Assembly (NCBI GenBank): GCA_946631935.1
Contig: CAMPAP010000110.1
Span: 1-40,459, forward strand
DNA length: 40,459 nucleotides
From: an uncultured Lachnospiraceae bacterium
GTDB lineage: Bacteria; Bacillota; Clostridia; Lachnospirales; Lachnospiraceae
Direction of reading: 5' to 3'
Positions 7,213 through 15,840 of this stretch are shown piece by piece (position 1 is the stretch's first letter; each line of letters begins with the position of its first letter). A model generated the notes under the pieces. It worked only from the letters and a program-made list of their open reading frames with translations. It was not told the origin of the DNA and did not search any database. Position numbers and translations under genes: made by a program.

Positions 7213-8070
7213 CTAAAGCACGGGACTGACCGCTCTTACGACCCTGTTGTTTCCCGAATAATCCTTTATCACTTTGGTGTATTTAAATCCGTTTGCTTCA
7301 AGAAGCCCGGTGACATCAGATGCCTGATCGAATCCGATCTCAAGGAAGATCTCTCCTCCCTTTATCATATGTGCTCTTGCACCGGATATTATCCTTTTGT
7401 AAAAATCAAGACCGTCACTGCCTCCGTCAAGAGCGATAAGAGGGTCATGATCTTTGACTTCAGGCATAAGATTTTCTATATCGCCGCTTTTTATATACGG
7501 AGGGTTCGAAACAATGATGTCGTAAAGGATCCCGTCATCAAGAGCTTCGTAAAGGTCTCCTTTTCTGAAATCCGGCAGTTTCTTTTTATCTTCAAGGATC
7601 AGATGTGCATTTTCACGGGCTATGGCAAGGGCATCCTCTGAAATGTCCGTTCCGGTACCAATGCAGTCCCCTGTAAGGGCCATGAGACTTATTATGATGC
7701 ACCCGGTACCGGTACAAAGATCAAGGATCTTACAGCCCTCGTGATAATCCCTTAATACCTCTTCAACCAGGATCTCGGTGTCCGGTCTTGGAATAAGAGC
7801 TCCGGGGGGAGAATTAAAATCAAAGCCCATAAAGCAGGTTTTTCCGAGGATATGCTGAAGAGGAATATGCCTGCATCTTTTATCAAGGGCTTCATTTATT
7901 GATATAAGAGCTTCTTCGGAAGGCATCAGAATATCAGGGTCTGCATAGATATCAGCCTCTGTTATTCCTGCATATGCCTTAAGAAGAAGCCTTACTTCAG
8001 CATCAGCATCCTGAATTCCGGCTTCTTCAAGTTTTTCTTTTATGTTCTTTTTCAGATCGGCAGCCTTCAA
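7213..8070 (-). CDS. prmC: Peptide chain release factor N5-glutamine methyltransferase
   Basis: Methylates the GGQ glutamine of release factors using S-adenosylmethionine. The N-terminal helical domain is followed by a Rossmann methyltransferase domain with ILDLCTGTGCI (SAM site) and the catalytic NPPY in VSNPPYIK. I prefer the TTG at 8068-8070 (285 residues) because TGAGGG lies 8 bases upstream. The frame is open further, with GTG at 8101-8103 and several ATGs overlapping the DUF1385 stop, but those lack a clear ribosome binding site. It is translationally close to the upstream DUF1385 gene and precedes its substrate gene prfA. Confidence 0.95.
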   Translation of the reverse strand: MKAADLKKNIKEKLEEAGIQDADAEVRLLLKAYAGITEADIYADPDILMPSEEALISINEALDKRCRHIPLQHILGKTCFMGFDFNSPPGALIPRPDTEILVEEVLRDYHEGCKILDLCTGTGCIIISLMALTGDCIGTGTDISEDALAIARENAHLILEDKKKLPDFRKGDLYEALDDGILYDIIVSNPPYIKSGDIENLMPEVKDHDPLIALDGGSDGLDFYKRIISGARAHMIKGGEIFLEIGFDQASDVTGLLEANGFKYTKVIKDYSGNNRVVRAVSPVL

Positions 8071-8080
8071 AAAATGTCCC

Positions 8081-9268
8081 TCAGTCATCATCCGACTCAT
8101 CACCGAAAAATTCTTCCGGATCTACAATGCCGTCATCTTCATAGTCATCTTCACGATCACCGTTTTCATCATATGTAATACGGTCATCGTCTTCGCTTAC
8201 AACTCCGTCAGTACCTGCATCTTCTGCGGATGACTCATCATAATAGTCATCGTATTCTTCGTCTTCATAATACTCTTCGGGTTCATCACCCCATCCGGGA
8301 ACGGTTCCCACGACCTCTCCGTTTTCATCGATATCAAATCCGAAATTGTCTGCCAGATATTTTTTCCAGTCAAAAACCGCATTAACCGAGGTGATTGCAA
8401 CCTCGATCATCTTTTCATCGGGCTCTCTTGTAGTAAGCCTCTGAAACCACATTCCGGGCGCGGTTAAGATCAGCACGGGAAGACTCTCGGTCTTTCCGGC
8501 AAGAGACAGTATCTCGTAAGAGATTCCCAGGACAACAGGCACAAGAAGAAGTCTGATGAGCATTCTCATGGCTATATTGTCTGTTCTTATGAAAAAGAAG
8601 ATGATTATGCTTATGAATACGGAAATATACATAAAGCTGGTTCCGCATCTTCTGTGGAATCTTGAACTTCTTTTAACATTCTCAATTGTAAGGGTCCTTC
8701 CGCGTTCGATGCAGTTGATGCATTTATGCTCGGCGCCGTGGTATCTGTAGATAGTCCTCATATCCTTCATGAAGCCTATGACGGTCATATACAGGATCAG
8801 AACCACGATCCTTATTGCTCCTTCGATTATGGATATAAGGGACTCATTCCTTACGCTTTTTTCAAATATGGATGCAAGATATGTGGGCAGCAGGATAAAA
8901 AGACCGATGGATATGGCAAAAGCGATGACCATGACAACAGCACTGAAGATCTTGTCACCTGAACCGGAGGATCCGGAAGTTCCCGAATCTTTAGCTTCTT
9001 CCTTATCAAGGACATCGGCTGAATAATTGATGGACCTTGAACCGATGATAAGGGAATCTGCAAAAACGAACATTCCCCTGATAAAAGGTATCTTAAGTAT
9101 GGGGCTTCCCGCAAGCAGCTGCTTGTGGTTCTGTGTTTCGGTTTCGATCTTACCGTCGCTGCGTCTTACCGAAACGGCATATTTTTCACCGTTTCTCATC
9201 ATTACGCCCTCAATGACAGCCTGGCCGCCTATTCCGGAATAAACTTTTTTTCTCTTATATCCTGCCAT
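8081..9268 (-). CDS. DUF1385 (YqhQ-like) membrane protein with acidic tail
   Basis: 395 residues. The start SGIGGQAVIEGVMMRNGEKYAVSVR and the core YHGAEHKCINCIERG..RSSRFHRRCGTSF are the conserved DUF1385 signatures. Three to four hydrophobic segments lie between about residues 105 and 270 (IFSAVVMVIAFAISIGLFILL, IRIVVLILYMTVIGF, FMYISVFISIIIFFFI, LIRLLLVPVVLGISY). The conserved His and Cys residues could bind metal, but the biochemical role of the family is not established. The last about 70 residues are almost entirely Asp, Glu, Gly and Tyr, longer than I expect for the family. The order rpmE, DUF1385, prmC, prfA is common in Clostridia. Ribosome binding site GGAGA five bases upstream. Confidence 0.88.
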   Translation of the reverse strand: MAGYKRKKVYSGIGGQAVIEGVMMRNGEKYAVSVRRSDGKIETETQNHKQLLAGSPILKIPFIRGMFVFADSLIIGSRSINYSADVLDKEEAKDSGTSGSSGSGDKIFSAVVMVIAFAISIGLFILLPTYLASIFEKSVRNESLISIIEGAIRIVVLILYMTVIGFMKDMRTIYRYHGAEHKCINCIERGRTLTIENVKRSSRFHRRCGTSFMYISVFISIIIFFFIRTDNIAMRMLIRLLLVPVVLGISYEILSLAGKTESLPVLILTAPGMWFQRLTTREPDEKMIEVAITSVNAVFDWKKYLADNFGFDIDENGEVVGTVPGWGDEPEEYYEDEEYDDYYDESSAEDAGTDGVVSEDDDRITYDENGDREDDYEDDGIVDPEEFFGDESDDD

Positions 9269-9366
9269 ATATTCTCCAATATCTGCTGTGTGTGCGGTAT
9301 CAGTTCATATTGCAAATATTTTGCGCACCTGACGTAAATCGCACATCTGTCATTTCCTATGCCGGG

Positions 9367-9399
9367 TAAAAGAAAAGGGCTGAGGCAAGGCCTCAACCC
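9367..9399 (-). terminator. Terminator of rpmE
   Basis: On the minus strand GGGTTGAGGC pairs with GCCTCAGCCC (one G-U pair) across three bases and is followed by TTTTCTTTT. It starts 12 bases past the rpmE stop, separating rpmE from the DUF1385-prmC-prfA group. Confidence 0.88.
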
Positions 9400-9410
9400 T
9401 TCGGAACATC

Positions 9411-9617
9411 TTACTTATTATTAAGACCATACTTCCTATTGAACTTGTCGATCCTTCCATCGGCTCTGACGCTCTTCTGCTGGCCGGTGTAGAATGAATG
9501 ACATTTGGAGCAAACCTCGACGTGGATCTCAGGTCTTGTAGATCCTGTAACAAAAGTGTTGCCGCAGTTACAAGTAACCGTTGCCTGATAGTACTCAGGA
9601 TGAATTCCTTCCTTCAT
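9411..9617 (-). CDS. rpmE: 50S ribosomal protein L31 (zinc-binding type)
   Basis: 68 residues, normal for bL31. It contains MKEGIHPEYYQATVTCNCGN and the second cysteine pair CSKC, so the CxC..CxxC zinc site is intact. This marks the zinc-containing form rather than the Cys-less form used under zinc starvation. DGRIDKFNRKYG is the typical C-terminus. It lies between rho and DUF1385 and has its own strong promoter and terminator, so it is probably monocistronic. The ribosome binding site is AGAGAGG. Confidence 0.97.
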   Translation of the reverse strand: MKEGIHPEYYQATVTCNCGNTFVTGSTRPEIHVEVCSKCHSFYTGQQKSVRADGRIDKFNRKYGLNNK

Positions 9618-9694
9618 TTTCTTACCTCTCTATATAAATGTAAATTGTGTCTGTTCTCATCCGCACTGCTTATGCAGCCACAAACAGCTTTACT

Positions 9695-9723
9695 ACTATA
9701 TCATGAGACGAAAAGGATTGCAA
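9695..9723 (-). promoter_or_regulatory. Promoter of rpmE
   Basis: -35 TTGCAA (9718-9723), 17-base spacer and -10 TATAGT (9695-9700), with TG at the extended -10 position. About 70 bases of leader precede rpmE and include a small TGGCTGCATAAGCAGTG hairpin. Confidence 0.78.
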
Positions 9724-9742
9724 GTCCATTTTTCTCATATTA

Positions 9743-11218
9743 TCAGATATAGTTGCGGATATTGATATTTCTGACAAGTTCCGCATTTGAGCGGGTGTTC
9801 TTAAATTCCTCCAAAAGCCTGTCTGCCGCATCATCTGATTTAAGTCCGTTAAGAGCCCTTCTTGCTATCTCCATGGCACGGAGCTCGTCTCTTGAAAGGA
9901 GCAGATCCTCACGCCTTGTTCCTGATTTTGCAAGGTCGATAGCGGGGAAGATCCTCTTTTCGGAAAGCTTTCTGTCAAGGACCATCTCCATATTACCGGT
10001 TCCCTTGAATTCCTCGTATACAACATCATCCATCTTAGAACCCGTCTCAACAAGAGCTGTGGCAAGGATCGTAAGGGATCCGCCTTCTCTCATGTTTCTT
10101 GCGGCGCCGAAGAATCTTTTGGGCATGTGCAGAGCCGCAGGATCAAGACCTCCTGAAAGGGTACGGCCCGAAGGAGGAATGACCTGGTTATACGCTCTTG
10201 CAAGTCTTGTGATGGAGTCAAGAAGAATGACCACATCCTCCCTGTGTTCAACAAGGCGTCTTGCCCTTTCTATTACCATCTCGGAAACCCTTGCATGGTG
10301 CTCGGGCATCTCATCAAAGGTTGAATATATGACTTCAACATTGTTTCCCTTGATGGCTTCCTTCATATCGGTAACTTCCTCGGGACGCTCATCGATAAGA
10401 AGGATGATGATATGGGCATTTCTGTTATTGTAAAGAATGGACTGGGCAACGGATTTTAAAAGAGTTGTCTTACCTGCCTTGGGAGGGGATACGATCATTC
10501 CTCTCTGTCCCTTACCCACAGGGCTTACAAGATCCATGACACGCATGGCGATGTTCTTATGGTCGTCAGTCTCCATCCTGATCCTCTCATCGGGAAAGAT
10601 GGGAGTCAGGTTCTCAAAAGCGACTCTCTTCATTGCATCCGAGAGCGCATAGCCGTTTACATTGTTAAGGAAAACAAGGGGTGAGAATTTTTCGGAAGGA
10701 GTTCTGGCTTTTTTTACGCCGGAAAGCATGTCACCGGTCCTTAACCCGAACTTCCTTATCTGTGCAGGTGAAACGTATACATCATTTTCACCGGGAAGAT
10801 AATTATCACATCTTATAAATCCGTAACCTTCCGGCATTACTTCGAGTATGCCGTTTGCGGGTTCATCCCCTTCCTGGGGAGTGTAGGCGTTTTCAGGGCC
10901 CTTGGATGATTCTTCGGATGTATTCTTATCTGAAGCATTCTTTTCAGTATCGTTTTTTTCGGAAGTCTTCTTCTGAGGTTTTTTTCTGCCTTCGTTTCCT
11001 GACTGTTCACGGTCTGAGCCGGAAGTTTTTTCTTCGGATGCTTTTTCTCCGGATGCTTTTTCCTCTTCTTCTTTCTTTGCAGCCTTCATCTGCTCGTCAA
11101 CTTCAACAAGCTTGTCGATGAGTTCCTCTTTCTTCAGGCCGGCAATACCTTTAAGTCCGGCCGACTTTGCAAATTCCTTAAGCTGCGCAAGAGTAAATGT
11201 TTTTAATTTTTCTCTCAT
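9743..11218 (-). CDS. rho: Transcription termination factor Rho
   Basis: 491 residues from the ATG at 11216-11218. Hexameric RNA helicase that ends transcription at Rho-dependent sites. An N-terminal Rho_N/SAP-like segment (residues about 3-40, LAQLKEFAKSAGLKGIAGLK) is followed by a charged low-complexity insert (about 42-118, rich in Lys, Glu, Ser, Thr and Asp). The RNA-binding cold-shock-like domain (GILEVMPEGYGFIRCDNYLPG) comes next, then the ATPase domain with Walker A SPPKAGKTT, Walker B VVILLDSITRLARAYN, and the Q and R loop region GTGNMEMVLDRKLSEKRIFPA. The frame is open 32 codons upstream, but the ATG MREKLKTF start matches the family. AAAGGA is 12 bases upstream, rather far. Confidence 0.96.
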   Translation of the reverse strand: MREKLKTFTLAQLKEFAKSAGLKGIAGLKKEELIDKLVEVDEQMKAAKKEEEEKASGEKASEEKTSGSDREQSGNEGRKKPQKKTSEKNDTEKNASDKNTSEESSKGPENAYTPQEGDEPANGILEVMPEGYGFIRCDNYLPGENDVYVSPAQIRKFGLRTGDMLSGVKKARTPSEKFSPLVFLNNVNGYALSDAMKRVAFENLTPIFPDERIRMETDDHKNIAMRVMDLVSPVGKGQRGMIVSPPKAGKTTLLKSVAQSILYNNRNAHIIILLIDERPEEVTDMKEAIKGNNVEVIYSTFDEMPEHHARVSEMVIERARRLVEHREDVVILLDSITRLARAYNQVIPPSGRTLSGGLDPAALHMPKRFFGAARNMREGGSLTILATALVETGSKMDDVVYEEFKGTGNMEMVLDRKLSEKRIFPAIDLAKSGTRREDLLLSRDELRAMEIARRALNGLKSDDAADRLLEEFKNTRSNAELVRNINIRNYI

Positions 11219-11327
11219 ATAAAAATATGATCCTTTCAAACTACAAATCTGTCTAAATGGGAAACTGTGTGTTTCGAAATAATTCTTTTCAGAAACAAAA
11301 TGAATAAAGAACAAAGAAACTAAAAAT

Positions 11328-11356
11328 TTTATATCACTTTATTTTTTCGTAGTCAA
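11328..11356 (-). promoter_or_regulatory. Promoter of rho
   Basis: -35 TTGACT (11351-11356), 17-base spacer and -10 TATAAA (11328-11333) with TG upstream. The leader to the rho ATG is about 105 bases. Rho autoregulates in several bacteria, but I see no diagnostic structure here. Confidence 0.75.
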
Positions 11357-11379
11357 CAACTTTAAGTTATAATCACAAG

Positions 11380-11404
11380 AAAAACACCTTCCCCGAAGGG
11401 AAGG
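11380..11404 (-). terminator. Terminator of the secreted repeat-protein gene
   Basis: On the minus strand CCTTCCC and GGGAAGG form a 7-bp stem with a TTCG-type loop, followed by TGTTTTTC. It lies just past the stop at 11412 and just upstream of the rho promoter. Confidence 0.85.
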
Positions 11405-11411
11405 CATATTA

Positions 11412-12179
11412 TCAGAATTTAAAAGTCAGATTCATTTCTATGACAGGTGAATCCTTATCACCGTAAACCTTGGGCACATCAAAGGTCATCTTCTTAACGC
11501 CGTATACATTCTTCATATATGCGATCTGCGTGTTTGCAAGCAATGTCATATCCTCAGCAGACATCACACCGTGCCACCTTGACTGAATCTGGAGCTTGGG
11601 GATCCTGTACTTTCCGGCCTGTCTTATGGCATAGATAAATTCATTCTGGTTCGAAGGATCTGCAATGGCTAAAGCTGTCGTAAAGGTAAGGGACATGTCA
11701 TCCGGATCATAACCTTCGTATGGAAGTCTTCCTTCATTGATCCCAAGATAGTAATAATGATTATAAAGATTCAGGGGAACATTTCCGTATACGCTTACGA
11801 CATCGGGATACTTCTTTGCGTAGAACACAGGATCGAAGCGTGTTCCGTCCGGCATGGTAAGAACGGTATCCTGTTCTTTTTTTGAAGAGGAAGAATCCTT
11901 TTCTTTATCTTTATATTCATATCCGGCATAGGGAAGCCTTTTTTCCTTTATACCGCAGAGAAGGTAATGCTGATACAAAAGTGCTTCGTTCATGCCGAAA
12001 GCCTTGTACACATCATTATATGTTGCGGCGTAAAAAGAAGGGTCGAAAAGCATACCGTCAGGCATGGTCTTAACTGCAGCCCTGCTTTCAAATGAAGGGA
12101 TCATCAAAAAGACCAGAAAGACGGATAAGGTGATCATTATTTTTTTTATACTGTTCATCATCTTTAATCGTAAGTCCAT
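11412..12179 (-). CDS. Secreted protein with two FDPxFYA-type repeats
   Basis: 255 residues. A basic start followed by a hydrophobic segment (IMITLSVFLVFLMIPSF) and ESRAA predicts a cleaved Sec signal. Two copies of an about 50-residue module follow, near residues 38-90 and 108-160: MPDG..FDP.FYA..Y.DV......LY.HY...GI.E.RLPY.GY. They are joined by a Lys/Glu/Ser linker. The C-terminal 90 residues are not recognised. The same module occurs in the L,D-transpeptidase at 23754. Such modules are common in secreted Clostridia proteins, but their ligand is not known to me. The start is uncertain: ATGs occur at 12179, 12161 and 12158, and the AAAGGAGA near 12205 is too far from any of them. It may be co-transcribed with the preceding GGDEF/EAL gene (56-base gap, no terminator). 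Confidence 0.75.
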   Translation of the reverse strand: MDLRLKMMNSIKKIMITLSVFLVFLMIPSFESRAAVKTMPDGMLFDPSFYAATYNDVYKAFGMNEALLYQHYLLCGIKEKRLPYAGYEYKDKEKDSSSSKKEQDTVLTMPDGTRFDPVFYAKKYPDVVSVYGNVPLNLYNHYYYLGINEGRLPYEGYDPDDMSLTFTTALAIADPSNQNEFIYAIRQAGKYRIPKLQIQSRWHGVMSAEDMTLLANTQIAYMKNVYGVKKMTFDVPKVYGDKDSPVIEMNLTFKF

Positions 12180-12235
12180 ATACTTTAATAAAACCCTTAA
12201 TAATCTCCTTTAAATATTCCGTTATCTGTCAAGTA

Positions 12236-15200
12236 TTAAGCCTTTTGAGCCTTCAGATCATTCTTATTCGCATACATGATCTTGTCTGCTTTTTCAAATA
12301 CAAGGCTTACCTTTCGCTCGTTATTGAATCTGTACATACCCGATGCTATAACGGGTCTGCCTTCGGAACCGTTCTTTATATTGATCTTTTCAAGTTCCGA
12401 AAGAATACCATCCGCATTATCATAGTCGCTGCCCTGGATTATTGCAACAAATTCGTCACCGCCTATCCTGAAAACGGGACTGTGGGAAAACAGATCGCAG
12501 ATGATACCGCATCCTTCTTTTATATAATCATCACCTGCATTATGTCCTTTAGTATCATTTATGTTCTTAAGACCGTTGATATCAAAGACAACTATGGCAA
12601 ATTTGGGAGCAGCACCACCATCAATAAGCTCATTCAGCTGTGTCTCCACATCTATATATGCATGCTTATTTTTGACACCGGTAAGAGGGTCTATATTTGC
12701 GGCATCACGCGCCGCAGACAGATTCTTTGCATACATCTGGTCACGCTTTACCTGATCGTCGATATTACTTACACCAACGATAAGCCTGGGACCGTCTTTT
12801 TCATCGATCATTACAGCCTTAAGGCATACAAAAACAGGTTCGTCACCAAATATTATGCGGTAATTCATTATAAATATACCGCTCTGCTCAATAGTCTGTA
12901 AAACTCTCTGCCTTGTGAACATTGTCCTGAACATCACAAGATCTTCGAAATAAATGGCCTTGCTGCTGTCCCTTACCGAATTGTCAAAGAAGTTGTCTCC
13001 TTCCTTGCTCATTCCAAGCAAGTCATATTCGGCTTTTGAACTGTATTCGGAATAATGACCGGTACTGGGATCTACTGTATAGATACAGATATAATTTCCG
13101 GAAAGTGCATTTATCCTGGAAAAAGTGATCCTCTCTTCCTTGATCCTTTCATACTCTATCTGCTTCCTCATTTCGGTATCAACATTGTTGATGCCAATGA
13201 CCGCCTTATTGCCGGGCACATGAAGCTTTACTGCTTTAAGGCTTACATATATCGGATTACCGCCATTAAGGAATCTGCATGTCAGTGTAAATGTTCCGTT
13301 ATCTTTAAAACTGTCAAGGACATTTTCCTTCGTAAATGCTCCAAGGAATTTTTCAATATCATCGGGATAAAGATATTTTTTCGATTCCCTTTTGCATGTA
13401 TCAAAGAAATGTTTTCCGTGTCTTTCAATCGAAAGGTCACCGTTTCCGTCATCGGGAGAATACTCGATATACTTTTCATCATCAAGATCCACATAGTAGA
13501 GATTAATGTAGTCCGATGAAAGTGCTCTTGCTATATAGGTATAATTCAGTCCCTTGGATTTATCATTTTTTTCGGTAAATTCAAGAAGCGTAACAACAAC
13601 CGAAGTTGAACCCGTCACGGGATTATCCGATATCTTGCGGATAAGCAGATGCATGGAATGGCCTGTGGAAGTCCTCTCATCCACAACAGCCCTCTTCCCG
13701 TCCTCGGCACACTGTCTTACGGCCTTCACGAATAACGCACCGGGGCCTTTAAGATAATCCTTAAAAAGAACGCCTTCTTTCAGGGCCGGGAAATGATTAT
13801 CCACAAATTCGCGATAGGTCTTATTTCCCCTTATCGTCCTCAGGCCGTCCTTGTACACTTCAAGAATGACCATGGGCATGGTATCAAAATATCCGCCAAG
13901 CTCGGTCTGATCATCGGCAGAAAGGGTGAAATCATACAGATTGACCTTTCCCATCTCACTGTAATATCCGGTCTCATCGGGATTTTCAAAACCGATCTGC
14001 ACCCCGTCTTCATACCTGTTCCAAATTTCTTCCTTTGGAACGGGCTTGCAGTAATAATATCCCTGGAGCTTGGTGCATCCGATCTCCTTTAAAAAATCCA
14101 CCTGTTCAGGCTTTTCAACGCCTTCAGAGACAGTATCAAGCCCCAGCGCCATGGCCATTTTGACCATCTCGGTAAGAATGATCCTCCTGTTTTCGTCCTC
14201 ATCAAACTCCTTCATAAAGACCATATCGAGTTTAAGAAGGTCAAAACTGATCTTCTGCAGCATATCGGGGGAAGAATAACCGCTGCCGAAATCATCGAGC
14301 CAGACCCTGAATCCCAGATCCTTGAACCTTCCGATCTGGTATTTCATGAAATCAAAATCAAAACAGATGGCGCTCTCCGTTATCTCGACAGTTATCTTGT
14401 CCCTTGCAATGCCCGCATCATCAACTCTGGATCTGATTTCTTCAACGATGTCACAGGAATCAAAATCCCCCCTGGATACATTTATTGAAACGGGGACGAG
14501 GAACAATCCTCTCTCAGTCTGTTCCTTCATCTTTTCAAGGACACTCTCAAGCATATACAGATCCAGCTTGTATATAAGCCTTGTATCTTCAAGGATGGGA
14601 ATAAAGTCTGCAGGTGAGAGCATGCCTTTTACGGGATCCATCCATCTTGCAAGTGCTTCTTCATCACATACTCTGCCGTTTGCGGCTCTTATTATTGGCT
14701 GGTAATAAACCTGGATCCATTTTTCTTCAAGCGCCTTATCGATATTATCAATGATGTACTGTCTGTTCTGGAATTTTTTCAAAAGCTTTGCATTGAAATA
14801 TTCAATACGGGATTTATATACATCCTTCTTCTGGTCGCTTGCCATCTTGGCTCTGTCACATGCTATCGATGCGGAAACATCCTCAATGGAATTGGAATAT
14901 ATGCCTACTCTTAACGGTACGTTTTTACCGTCATTGACATTTTTATACAGGTTGAAGAAATCTCTCAGCCTATTATCGATACCCACAGATACCGTATAAA
15001 CAGCAAAATGATCGCCGCCTACTCTTCCGCAGCTCTCCTTGCCAAAATACGTTGCCAAAAGATTTGCCGTTGCCTTGATCAGCTCATCTCCCTCGGTAAG
15101 ACCGTACTTCTGGTTGAAATGCTTCATTCCGTTCATGTCAATAAAGAGCATGACAGGATCGTAGCCTTCCTTGATATATCTTTTTCTTCCGTGCTCCGCA

Positions 15201-15715
15201 AGTTCAAAGAAATAGAACATGGTAGGAAGTCCTGTCAGATTATCATAACTTGCATTTCTGACCTGATGCCTCTCATCGATCATCCTGTTAAGATACTGGT
15301 TGATGCCGGTTTCATCGGGATAAAGTCCCTTACGATACGGACCTTCATCCGAATACCATACTATAGCCAGTTTTACGCCGCCTTCTTTGTATTCATGTAT
15401 TCCGTGGGAATGGATAATGTGATACTGACCGTCTATCTTGATACGGAAAAAAACACTGTAACGGGCATCTTTTTCCATAAAATCACGGGCTACATCCTGG
15501 GCTGCTTTTATGTCTGCGGGATGGGTATCACGATAGGTATCATTATTCAGAAGTTCTATGGCATCCTCTCTGCTTTTGTGATGAAAAAGAGAGATCATGC
15601 CGTCAGAAACCAGTATGGTGACGATCTTGCCGTCAACATACTGGAAAACAGAAAATGGCATTTCCATGGCCTCAAGGAGCTTTCGTTCCTCAGGACTGTA
15701 CTGATATATTTCCAA
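12236..15715 (-). CDS. Large PAS-GGDEF-EAL-PAS-PAS-GGDEF cyclic-di-GMP protein
   Basis: 1159 residues from a TTG at 15713-15715, chosen because GGGGGG lies 6-7 bases upstream; a GTG at 15751 has no ribosome binding site. The order seen is: PAS-like (about 8-125); GGDEF 1 with a changed motif, RVGGDHF (about 231-237), likely not a cyclase; EAL (about 325-580) with EALARW, SINVS, VEITES, LDDFGSGYS, LLKLD, SEGVE and LQGYYY all present, so phosphodiesterase activity is expected; two to three PAS-like sensor modules (about 615-990); and a C-terminal GGDEF 2 with intact RIGGDEF (about 1090), expected to make c-di-GMP. No transmembrane segment is evident, so it is cytoplasmic. The same protein can therefore plausibly make and degrade c-di-GMP. 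Confidence 0.92.
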   Translation of the reverse strand: MEIYQYSPEERKLLEAMEMPFSVFQYVDGKIVTILVSDGMISLFHHKSREDAIELLNNDTYRDTHPADIKAAQDVARDFMEKDARYSVFFRIKIDGQYHIIHSHGIHEYKEGGVKLAIVWYSDEGPYRKGLYPDETGINQYLNRMIDERHQVRNASYDNLTGLPTMFYFFELAEHGRKRYIKEGYDPVMLFIDMNGMKHFNQKYGLTEGDELIKATANLLATYFGKESCGRVGGDHFAVYTVSVGIDNRLRDFFNLYKNVNDGKNVPLRVGIYSNSIEDVSASIACDRAKMASDQKKDVYKSRIEYFNAKLLKKFQNRQYIIDNIDKALEEKWIQVYYQPIIRAANGRVCDEEALARWMDPVKGMLSPADFIPILEDTRLIYKLDLYMLESVLEKMKEQTERGLFLVPVSINVSRGDFDSCDIVEEIRSRVDDAGIARDKITVEITESAICFDFDFMKYQIGRFKDLGFRVWLDDFGSGYSSPDMLQKISFDLLKLDMVFMKEFDEDENRRIILTEMVKMAMALGLDTVSEGVEKPEQVDFLKEIGCTKLQGYYYCKPVPKEEIWNRYEDGVQIGFENPDETGYYSEMGKVNLYDFTLSADDQTELGGYFDTMPMVILEVYKDGLRTIRGNKTYREFVDNHFPALKEGVLFKDYLKGPGALFVKAVRQCAEDGKRAVVDERTSTGHSMHLLIRKISDNPVTGSTSVVVTLLEFTEKNDKSKGLNYTYIARALSSDYINLYYVDLDDEKYIEYSPDDGNGDLSIERHGKHFFDTCKRESKKYLYPDDIEKFLGAFTKENVLDSFKDNGTFTLTCRFLNGGNPIYVSLKAVKLHVPGNKAVIGINNVDTEMRKQIEYERIKEERITFSRINALSGNYICIYTVDPSTGHYSEYSSKAEYDLLGMSKEGDNFFDNSVRDSSKAIYFEDLVMFRTMFTRQRVLQTIEQSGIFIMNYRIIFGDEPVFVCLKAVMIDEKDGPRLIVGVSNIDDQVKRDQMYAKNLSAARDAANIDPLTGVKNKHAYIDVETQLNELIDGGAAPKFAIVVFDINGLKNINDTKGHNAGDDYIKEGCGIICDLFSHSPVFRIGGDEFVAIIQGSDYDNADGILSELEKINIKNGSEGRPVIASGMYRFNNERKVSLVFEKADKIMYANKNDLKAQKA

Positions 15716-15781
15716 AAGTATCCCCCCCTTATGTGAATGCTTTGTCTTCACATCATACGTTCAGAAAACAGTGCCATTTCA

Positions 15782-15787
15782 ATTATA
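15782..15787 (-). promoter_or_regulatory. -10 element of the GGDEF/EAL gene
   Basis: TATAAT on the minus strand about 65 bases upstream of the TTG start. No convincing -35 is found at 16-18 bases, so this is a weak call. It lies between the sigH terminator and the gene. Confidence 0.45.
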
Positions 15788-15811
15788 CTTTATATTTTGG
15801 AAAAATAACAG

Positions 15812-15840
15812 AAAAAAAGCCTCAAAGAGACTCTTTTTTT
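15812..15840 (-). terminator. Terminator overlapping the sigH stop
   Basis: On the minus strand AAAAAGAGTCTC, then TTT, then GAGGCTTTTTTT forms a stem (core GTCTC/GAGGC with one G-U pair) ending in a T run. The sigH TGA stop at 15822-15824 falls inside the hairpin. Confidence 0.8.

Noticed and set aside
9753..10433. Open frame of 226 codons on the plus strand opposite rho
   Set aside because: Antisense shadow; composition follows the reverse of rho codons and there is no start context.
15008..15736. Open frame of 242 codons on the plus strand opposite the GGDEF/EAL gene
   Set aside because: Lies opposite motifs of the PAS and first GGDEF region and has no ribosome binding site or family resemblance.
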